This document shows positions 26,380-32,754 of a DNA stretch of 64,000 bases, piece after piece. Made by a program: the position numbers and the translations under genes. The stretch covers positions 186,001 through 250,000 of the forward strand of contig CAWIIF010000002.1 of NCBI GenBank assembly GCA_963836015.1, in the 5' to 3' direction. The notes beneath the pieces were generated by a model. That model saw nothing but the letters and a program-made list of their open reading frames with translations, ran no database searches and was not told where the DNA came from. The stretch comes from CAWCDJ01 sp963836015 (GTDB taxonomy: Bacteria > Acidobacteriota > Terriglobia > Bryobacterales > Bryobacteraceae). Position 1 is the stretch's first letter. Each line of letters starts with the position of its first letter.

Positions 26380-26680
26380 AGTAATGGCCGAACGACGCGC
26401 GCAGCGGCGGCATTCCGCAGCCTACGCTTCCACGACTTGCGGCACCAGGCAATTACCGAACTCGCAGAACGGGGTGCGTCTGACGCCACTGTGATGGCGC
26501 TCGCGGGGCACTTGAGCCGCGCGGTGATGGAGCACTACTCCGCACGTCAGGATGGCGGCGAAACGCGCGGTGGTGGATGGTCTAGCGACTGAACTCATTC
26601 ACAAGCGGAGCGAAGAACCGGACGCCGGATCCGTCTCCGTTCAACGAGGGGATACGTCACAATCCACGTCACAACGAGCC
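26380..26680 (+). pseudogene. remnant of a second tyrosine recombinase, C-terminal part
   Basis: Directly after the intact integrase the sequence encodes a recombinase C-terminus: 'SLRFHDLRHQAITELAERGASD', then 'VMALAGHLSRAVMEHYS' with the catalytic His and Tyr. One extra base near 26533 shifts the frame, after which 'HVRMAAKRAVVDGLATE' continues as expected for this family. The core-binding domain and first catalytic Arg are missing. The frame then runs on without a stop towards the tRNA-like fragment at 26721. It is a degraded integrase from an earlier insertion. Confidence 0.8.
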
Positions 26681-27092
26681 AGCCTTCGGACTGGCCTTTC
26701 TTGTATGTGGCTGATTTCTATGGTCGGGCGGGGCGATTTGAACGCCCCACCCCCTGCGCCCAAGGGAGCGAAATCGATTCCAAGTGCCATATCGCCTTTT
26801 CGCTGACTCCTAACGTTTACAACATTCTGGGGAACCTGCTCTCGCTCGATGAGCAACCCCGGCGGCTGGAACGGATCGGGTTCGGACACAGTTTTGACAC
26901 AGTGAAAAGGCAGGGTCATGATTTTGGTGCGTCGTTGTTTCAAAGAGCAATTTCGACCAGAAAGGGATGAGCCAAAGTGCGCGACACAACCGCTACCATG
27001 ACTGGTAACACGCCTTTTGGAACCACCCCTTCGCCCTGTTTTTGGTCCACACCGAAACCCGAAACTAGGAGAGAATAGCGGAGAGGCTTGGT
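26681..27092. other. intergenic region with tRNA-like fragment, no protein gene seen
   Basis: About 410 bases separate the recombinase remnant from the unknown cassette. It holds a short GC hairpin (GCCAG...CTGGC at 26678-26695 followed by CTTTC) that could be a weak terminator, then the tRNA-Pro-like 3' fragment at 26721-26764. The rest contains no convincing reading frame. The promoter of the cassette should lie in its right part, but I see no confident boxes. Confidence 0.5.
26721..26764 (-). repeat. 3' fragment resembling tRNA-Pro (UGG), possible attachment-site remnant
   Basis: Read on the minus strand, the sequence runs from an anticodon-loop-like CTTGGGC through GCAGG, a T-arm-like GGGCG-TTCAAAT-CGCCC, to GCCCGACCA ending in CCA. 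This is the order expected for the 3' half of tRNA-Pro with anticodon UGG. The part from the T-loop to CCA is one base short of the 23 expected, and no 5' half is present. Such tRNA 3' ends are classic attachment sites for tyrosine recombinases, and the fragment lies right after a recombinase remnant. I infer a decayed att site and not a working tRNA. Confidence 0.5.
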
Positions 27093-27863
27093 TTGCTAGT
27101 CTTACGCAAAGAGCAGATGCGGGCGTTCGAAGTCGCCATCCGCTCCAAGTACGTCGACGAGTTAGTTGCTCATTTTCACGGCTTCGCCCCCCAATTGTGC
27201 AAGGTGGCCGGCGACGAAGCCGTTCGAAAGGCGGTGGAGAACGGATTGGACCGCGCACAGAAGACGGGTTGGGATCGGCAGCACCTCGTGCAGCTTTACA
27301 TCGAACTGATGTTTACGCTGGGGTCGTCGTTCGACACCGATCCGCAATATCCCTACATTCAGCAATACCTGGGTTCGTCGGAAATTGAAGACGCGCAAAC
27401 GCGTGCCTGCCACCTGTTCGAGGAGCTTTCCGATTACCAGAGCGCCGTGTTCGGGCCATCTAATTCGCAGGCGTTAGCCGCGTTGCGCCGCTTCGAGCAA
27501 TGGGAAGGGGAGGAATTGCGCTCGCCCGTGGTTGACGTTCAAGAGGGGATGTTCACGCTGGCGGAGCGGCTCTATCCGGAGAAGGCTGCTTATCTTGGCC
27601 GGGCTCTAACTGCGTCGATAACCGAAATTGCCGCCAGGGATGCGGCGACCTTTGGCTTGTCTTCGAACACGGCCGTCCTGCTGCTGGGTGGCCTGATGGT
27701 GGCCTTCGGGGCGGGTGTGTGTACAGACCCGCTATATCCCTGGGTTTCGCGCGTGCTCAACGATCCGCTGATCACCACGCCGACGGCGCGCCTGCAACGC
27801 CTGTTTCAAAAGACAAGGAACTACGCCAGCGCCGCCGCTGAATATCTGGCAACCTCCGCCTAG
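27093..27863 (+). CDS. unknown helical protein with internal duplication (island cassette gene 1)
   Basis: This 256-residue protein has no signal peptide and is mainly helical. Its two halves are related. The segment around residues 75-122 ('LMFTLGSSFDTDPQYPYIQQYL ... LFEELSDYQSA') and that around 205-252 ('LMVAFGAGVCTDPLYPWVSRVL ... LFQKTRNYASA') align closely. The N-terminal half also resembles small proteins I recall near PAAR/Rhs-type toxin delivery genes, but I cannot name a family. The start is a TTG with GGAGAGG six bases upstream. Only 4 bases separate it from the next gene, which indicates an operon of three. Confidence 0.7.
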   Translation: MLVLRKEQMRAFEVAIRSKYVDELVAHFHGFAPQLCKVAGDEAVRKAVENGLDRAQKTGWDRQHLVQLYIELMFTLGSSFDTDPQYPYIQQYLGSSEIEDAQTRACHLFEELSDYQSAVFGPSNSQALAALRRFEQWEGEELRSPVVDVQEGMFTLAERLYPEKAAYLGRALTASITEIAARDAATFGLSSNTAVLLLGGLMVAFGAGVCTDPLYPWVSRVLNDPLITTPTARLQRLFQKTRNYASAAAEYLATSA

Positions 27864-27867
27864 GAAA

Positions 27868-28512
27868 ATGGGAAAAGGCCAATCGACAAATCCGACACAA
27901 GCGAACTGCTTCGACGGCGGCAAGCAGGCTTATGACGATTCGGCCGTAGAAGTGCGAACCGGCGAGACCTTCAGCACGGTCTCTTCACCGGTGCCGACCA
28001 ACGTCCAAGCGTGCGGCGACAAATCCAAAACAGCGAGCACTTACACGGACGGTATCACGATCAAGATCAAGTGCAAGAAGGCACCACACCTCGTACAGTT
28101 CATTTATCGCGAGTTTATCGGCGCGGACGGAAAAAGCCTGCCGTCATCACCCATCACGACGTCCGGCGGTAGCTATCAAACCACTTCCGACCCGGCGAAC
28201 CCCAACTGGAACACCGATTCGGCCTCCAAGCCCAATCCATATTATGAGGGCGGGGGCATAAACCGCCAGGATCCGGATTCGCTCACCACCTTTGACCAGC
28301 CCAGCCTTCGCCCCCCGCCGGGCGGCACCGCGCGCACGACGTTCAAGGCTTATGCCATTTGTGACGGCAAGGTGGTGCGCGAAATTACTTGGGTTCGTGA
28401 ACAGAAAGACGGGAGCGCACCGACCTATACGGTATCGGTCGCCAAGGCTTCCGAAGTCCCGGAATGGGCCAAGAAACAGATGAAAGCCAATGGGTACAAT
28501 GAAGTTCCTTAA
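27868..28512 (+). CDS. unknown protein (island cassette gene 2)
   Basis: This 214-residue protein is not recognised. It has no signal peptide. Residues 1-70 are Thr/Ser-rich with two Cys. The centre has 'HLVQFIYREFIGADGKSLP', followed by a Pro/Asn/Gly-rich low-complexity stretch (about 100-150). The C-terminal beta-rich part includes 'FKAYAICDGKVVREITWVREQ'. The composition is like that of surface or delivered proteins, but no toxin motif is seen. Its ATG is preceded by AGGAAA just after the previous stop, and its end overlaps the start of the third gene, so the three are very likely co-translated and functionally linked. Confidence 0.65.
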   Translation: MGKGQSTNPTQANCFDGGKQAYDDSAVEVRTGETFSTVSSPVPTNVQACGDKSKTASTYTDGITIKIKCKKAPHLVQFIYREFIGADGKSLPSSPITTSGGSYQTTSDPANPNWNTDSASKPNPYYEGGGINRQDPDSLTTFDQPSLRPPPGGTARTTFKAYAICDGKVVREITWVREQKDGSAPTYTVSVAKASEVPEWAKKQMKANGYNEVP

Positions 28513-28879
28513 TCCGGCCGCCGCCATAATTGTCGGCGTCCTCGCGCTCGGCGCCCAATCGCCGGTCAGATCAAAACCAGAACAGGTGAGGAAATCTATG
28601 AACACAGAAGGCCAATTGACGTGGCGGGTGGCTCGAGAAAACCTCGGCAAAGGCCAAGTGGTCCACTTCGGATTTGCCCCGGGAACGGGTTTCACGGATC
28701 TTGATTTCCATCCGATCACGGAAAAGAACTGGAAGGCGATGGCCAGCCCCAATCCAGACGCCATTGCGCAATTGGAAGTCCCCACTTCGGTGACGATGGC
28801 TCAGTTGAATGCCGCACTGCAAACCTTGGCTGCCAAGGGCGGCTATAGAACGGTCGAAATCGTCGTGCGCCAGCAGTAA
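28499..28879 (+). CDS. small exported protein of unknown function (island cassette gene 3)
   Basis: About 126 residues from the ATG at 28499, which overlaps the end of gene 2; an in-frame ATG at 28490 would add three residues. An N-terminal signal peptide ('FLNPAAAIIVGVLALGAQS') is clear. The mature part contains 'GKGQVVHFGFAPGTGFTDLDF' and a helical C-terminus ('TMAQLNAALQTLAAKGGYRTVEIVV'). No known domain is recognised. A small exported protein at the end of a cassette could be an immunity or partner protein for gene 2, but this is speculation. Confidence 0.65.
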   Translation: MKFLNPAAAIIVGVLALGAQSPVRSKPEQVRKSMNTEGQLTWRVARENLGKGQVVHFGFAPGTGFTDLDFHPITEKNWKAMASPNPDAIAQLEVPTSVTMAQLNAALQTLAAKGGYRTVEIVVRQQ

Positions 28880-28919
28880 GAGAAGGCGACCAGTCGTCGC
28901 CGCGGGTCGGGTTGACCAC

Positions 28920-29262
28920 TCAGGTGGCGATACGTGGATCTATTCGCGCGCGTGCTCACCGTACGGCGCTCTAAGACCGGGGCAGGTCCAGCGAACCATC
29001 CTCCTGAACGGCGAGGGCATAGCGGCATTGCCGTGCCTTCTGGAGAGGGCTCCCGCAAACGGCGCAACCAGCGCAGAGCACTATGTGCTCCCAGCATGCG
29101 AGAACGGAGTCATCGACCCGAGCAAGCCACAGAAGACATGGCGCGCGGCGTGGCGCTCGCTGGTGAGGGACACGGCTGCCCGGGGCCGGCAAGGAGACCG
29201 TGCGCGAGAACTGGCCGACCACAAGGGCCCTAGCGCAGCCAAGACGGTATGGAGGCTCTAGC
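28920..29262 (+). pseudogene. remnant of a tyrosine recombinase, central part
   Basis: Two overlapping frames together read like the middle of a phage-type integrase. The first is 'LTVRRSKTGAG'; after a frame change near 28985, 'RTILLNGEGIAALPCLLERA' and 'HYVLPACENGVIDPSKPQKTWRAAWRSLVRD' follow. This is the region just before the catalytic His-Asp-Leu-Arg box, which is not found here. The remnant therefore ends about where the C-terminal remnant at 26380-26680 begins in the family, although it lies downstream of it. Confidence 0.7.
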
Positions 29263-29530
29263 CCAGTTTCCGAGTGGTCACTCATACGTTGATCCAGCTC
29301 CGAGCGCGGTCCACATGCAGGGGCGCTGACGGATCCCTCCCGTGACACGCCGTTCCGTGAAACGGGCCGGGCTAGCGGTCATAGACCAGATGGACTTATT
29401 GTCGACGTCCGGGAGCGCTGCCGTTTACAGCCCTGTGCACAAGCAGTCGGCGAATAGATCGTCACCGACGACTACAATGCTTTTCTGATCGCGATCGCGC
29501 GCGTGGCCGCGAGTCTCCCGAACCGCACGC
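29263..29530. other. intergenic region at right edge of island
   Basis: About 270 bases without a recognisable gene. It contains CCTCCCGTGACACGCCGT (29336-29353), which differs by one base from 25327-25344, upstream of the integrase. No terminator or promoter is convincing. Confidence 0.5.
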
Positions 29531-30817
29531 TCAGCAGCCGAAGAACGCGTGATCCAGCTCGCGAGTCACTTCGCCGGAGAGAGGCTGCAAGGCACCCACA
29601 GCGCGGCAGTTGATGATGGCTTCGGCGGTCGATTCCAGCACTTCCAGGCGGTCGAACGCCTCCAGCACATCGCTGCCGGTTACCAGCACGCCGTCGTTCT
29701 CGAGAATCAGGGCGGGCTGCGTCGGGGAAATCATCTCCGCCAGTTCGCCGCCCTCGCCGAACTGCAAGCCGTACGCGGCGCGGCCTACATTGCGCACCAC
29801 CACGTAGCTTTCCGGAATGGTGCGCGTATCGAGCGGGACTCCGGTCACGCTGAAGGCCGTCGCATTCACTGGATACGCGTTGACGATAGCTCCCACCTCC
29901 GGGTGCCTGCGGTAGATGGCGGCGTGGATCCGCGCCGCGCGGCTGGCGAACCTGCCCGATTCCACCGCGCCATCGCGCACCAGGACCAGGTCTTCGACGT
30001 CCACCGTGCCGCGGTCCACCTGGTACGGAGTGATCACGAAACAGTCCCCGCTGACGCGCGCGGAGTAGCTGCCCTGCGTGCTGATGAACAGCCGCTGGCG
30101 GTATCCGCGACGGACGAACTCGCAAAGCCGCCGGCGTACTTCCTTTTCCTGGCTGGAGGGCGTCTCGCGTTCGAACTCTTCGAACGCCTGGGCGCGGCGC
30201 TGCTCGAGCGCGATCTGCTCGTCGCTGAGCAGCGTGGGCTCGGCTCCCAGCAGGCGCGCCTTGATGATCGTCTTGGCGGTAAATTCCAGGGTCTCGAAGC
30301 GGCGGAACGCCTCCTGCAGCGTCGTGCCCGCGGTTACGACGCCGTGATTTTCGAGGATCACGCTGTCATACCCCTGCTCAAAGGTATCGGCCACGATATC
30401 GCCCAGCGCCTGGCTGCCCGGCAGGCGGTACGCGGCGAACCCTACCTTGCCGCAAACGTGCCAGGCCTGGTGGAACAGGCGGGTCGCGGGCGTTTGGTGC
30501 ACCAGGCTGAACGCTACCAGGGCCACCGGATGAGCGTGGACGATGCCGCCCAGCTCCCTGCGCCGCCGGCGGATCTCCTGGTGAATCGGCAGTTCCGATG
30601 ACGGACGCCGCGTGCCCTCTACCCGCCCGTCCGCGAGGACGCAAACGATGTCGTCGCGCGTCAGCGCACCCTTATCCACGCGCGCGGGCGTGATCCAGAC
30701 GCTGCCGTTCTCTTCCTGAATCGAAAGATTGCCGCCGGAAGTGGTGGTCATGCGGTAGCGGTAGATCCGCTCCATGGCCTGAAGCAGCTCATCGCGCGGG
30801 TGCAGGTAGGAGTGCAT
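29531..30817 (-). CDS. tandem class II aldolase/adducin-domain protein
   Basis: The 428-residue protein consists of two class II aldolase/adducin domains. The first (about 1-205) has the full metal site: Ser-Ser-Glu, His-Ala-His-Pro, and Glu-Asn-His-Gly, so it may be an active zinc aldolase or epimerase. The second (about 220-428) has the same fold pattern, but the metal ligands are replaced: Asn-Ala-Tyr-Pro for His-Ala-His-Pro, and Glu-Asn-Asp-Gly for Glu-Asn-His-Gly. The catalytic Glu region reads Ser-Arg-Ala-Ala. The second half is therefore probably structural or regulatory. The ATG at 30817 gives the natural start ('MHSYLHPRDELLQAM'). Substrate is unknown; sugar phosphates are usual for the family. 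Confidence 0.85.
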   Translation of the reverse strand: MHSYLHPRDELLQAMERIYRYRMTTTSGGNLSIQEENGSVWITPARVDKGALTRDDIVCVLADGRVEGTRRPSSELPIHQEIRRRRRELGGIVHAHPVALVAFSLVHQTPATRLFHQAWHVCGKVGFAAYRLPGSQALGDIVADTFEQGYDSVILENHGVVTAGTTLQEAFRRFETLEFTAKTIIKARLLGAEPTLLSDEQIALEQRRAQAFEEFERETPSSQEKEVRRRLCEFVRRGYRQRLFISTQGSYSARVSGDCFVITPYQVDRGTVDVEDLVLVRDGAVESGRFASRAARIHAAIYRRHPEVGAIVNAYPVNATAFSVTGVPLDTRTIPESYVVVRNVGRAAYGLQFGEGGELAEMISPTQPALILENDGVLVTGSDVLEAFDRLEVLESTAEAIINCRAVGALQPLSGEVTRELDHAFFGC

Positions 30818-30849
30818 AATCCGCAGAGTACCAAACCGCCGCGGGGCGA

Positions 30850-32742
30850 TCACGGCCTCAATTCGAAGTCGGCGTACTGCGTCGCGATGGAAGGCTTTCC
30901 GGCAGGCGCCAGGGTGTCCCTGATGTTTACCTGGAAGAGGTACGTGCCGGCCGTCATGCTGTCGCCGAGGGCAATCGTGCCGGTAGCCGACCGGCGGCTG
31001 GGAGTGTCGCTCGGCGGAAACTCGAGCGGCAGCGGCCTGCCCTCATACACCTGCCGGCCATCGCGGAACAGGCGGACCTGTATTTCGACTCGCGAACGCT
31101 TCTCTTTGTCAGCCGCGAGGTTATAGATGCTGCAACCGTAGCGGACTGTCTCTCCGGGCCGGAAAATGCGCAGCGCTGCGGCGTCGTTCACAGTCGGGGA
31201 CACGCCGGAAACACCGGGGCGCTTGATTCCAGATCCCTCCAGAGTCACGCCCGAGAGCGCCGGATGTCCGTCGGCCAGGTTCGGAATCTCGATGAACTGG
31301 CTGGCCGAGCCCATCTTTCCGGTCGCCTCGTCGCGCGCCACCACCCAGAACTGCCAGCCTCCCGCAGTGGTCCGGTGAAGGGGAAGCCGCATCGAGAACG
31401 AGACGCCGTTGCGCCGGGCTTCTTCGTAATCCGCCACCGGGAGCTTGAGCGTGAGCGTGCTCGCGTATTGATCCACCGGCTGCGCGTTCGACCCCAACGT
31501 GCCAGCCGCCAGATGGATTTGCGCCTGCCGGACTCCCTTGAGGTCCTGGGTCATGGCCACGTCGTCCAGATTGAAGTGCACTAGGGTCTCGATCGAGGAG
31601 CCCTGCGGCAGGTGCTCGAACAGCGGAGTGATCCGCACCGTCAGTGAGCCGGTGGAAAACGGCATCGCCAGATCTCGCGGCAACTGCTCCCCGGGCCAGT
31701 CGTATGCCTCTTCGTCCGCCAGAATCGCCAGGCCGGAACGCACGGTGAGGCCGGGACGCGTTACCCGGACCTGGACGTTGTCGTAGCGATCGCCGAAACG
31801 GTAATTCGACTCGGTGACCGGATAGGTCAGGCGGTAGAAACTCTGAGCATCCCGCTCCACCTGTTCGAGCGCCTGCGCCGGATCGCCGGTCTCGAAGAAC
31901 AAGCCGCCGGTTTCCTTTGCCACAGCCGGCAGCCCGGTCTGAAGCTCCGCCAGCGACCGGGTCGTGAACAGCATGGGAGCCGCGGATTTCGGTGCGGCGG
32001 GAGCCGTCCCCGCTACCTCTGCAACAGGTGCGTGCGGGTCGATATCGTAGAAGGCCACCGAGGATCGCCCGGCGGCGTCGAGCAGGGCGGTGAAGGTGGT
32101 GGGTCCGACGGTCTTCTCGATGCCGGCCGAGCGCAGGTTTCCGGAGAAGAACACCACGGACTTCCGCCCGGGTTCCTTTCGCAGATTGTCGAGAACCATG
32201 CGGAGCTGGCACATGGCTCCGCGCGCCATGCCGGCCGGGTCCGCGTGGATCATGTCCGGCGCCACGCTCGGGATTGCATTCAAGGCGCGCAGGAGGTACC
32301 GCGGGTCGGAGCTGAACTGCTGTTGAAAGGCGGCTCCTCTGGCAGTTGCCAGGATCGCCACGCGATCCTCGGGACGCAGCCGGGTTTCGATGAACCGGCG
32401 CACCGCCGCACGGGCGGAGTCGAGAGCGCCGGCGTTCAGTCCCAGATCGTCGATCACGAATACCAGGGTCCGGCCGCGGCTCCCGTCCATATATGCAACC
32501 CCGGAGATCTTCTGCGGCTTGTCGTCCTGCAGCACTTCGAAATCGGCAGCAGTCAGGCCGGTCACGGGGAGGCCCTTTTCGTCGGTCACCACGGCGTCCA
32601 CCTGCACGGATGCGATGGGCTCTTCCTCGTGGTGTTTACGGTCGGGCTCTTCGATCTGCGGCCTGGGCGCCTGCGGCGGCGGCAGCTGCGCGAAGGCGGA
32701 GGTGCAGAGGATCGCGAGCGCCAGGGTGCGCGGGGCTTTCAT
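30850..32742 (-). CDS. VWFA-related acidobacterial-type secreted protein
   Basis: This 630-residue protein has a signal peptide ('LALAILCTSAFAQ') and a short Pro/Glu-rich linker. The VWFA-related domain follows: 'VQVDAVVTDEKGLPVTGLTAADFEVLQDDKPQKI', then 'GRTLVFVIDDLG' in place of a canonical metal-binding Asp-X-Ser-X-Ser. The architecture is characteristic of, and strongly expanded in, Acidobacteriota. The C-terminal half is beta-rich, with repeated immunoglobulin-like strands. Function is unknown; adhesion or protein-protein interaction at the cell surface is usually assumed. It lies between two unrelated minus-strand genes with short gaps (12 bases upstream), so it may share a transcript with the kinase-aminotransferase gene. 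Confidence 0.85.
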   Translation of the reverse strand: MKAPRTLALAILCTSAFAQLPPPQAPRPQIEEPDRKHHEEEPIASVQVDAVVTDEKGLPVTGLTAADFEVLQDDKPQKISGVAYMDGSRGRTLVFVIDDLGLNAGALDSARAAVRRFIETRLRPEDRVAILATARGAAFQQQFSSDPRYLLRALNAIPSVAPDMIHADPAGMARGAMCQLRMVLDNLRKEPGRKSVVFFSGNLRSAGIEKTVGPTTFTALLDAAGRSSVAFYDIDPHAPVAEVAGTAPAAPKSAAPMLFTTRSLAELQTGLPAVAKETGGLFFETGDPAQALEQVERDAQSFYRLTYPVTESNYRFGDRYDNVQVRVTRPGLTVRSGLAILADEEAYDWPGEQLPRDLAMPFSTGSLTVRITPLFEHLPQGSSIETLVHFNLDDVAMTQDLKGVRQAQIHLAAGTLGSNAQPVDQYASTLTLKLPVADYEEARRNGVSFSMRLPLHRTTAGGWQFWVVARDEATGKMGSASQFIEIPNLADGHPALSGVTLEGSGIKRPGVSGVSPTVNDAAALRIFRPGETVRYGCSIYNLAADKEKRSRVEIQVRLFRDGRQVYEGRPLPLEFPPSDTPSRRSATGTIALGDSMTAGTYLFQVNIRDTLAPAGKPSIATQYADFELRP

Positions 32743-32754
32743 GACTCTTTCATC

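Noticed and set aside
26621..26806. Open frame through the recombinase remnant and tRNA-like fragment
   Set aside because: It is read-through of a frameshifted integrase into non-coding sequence; such frames over tRNA ends are a known artefact.
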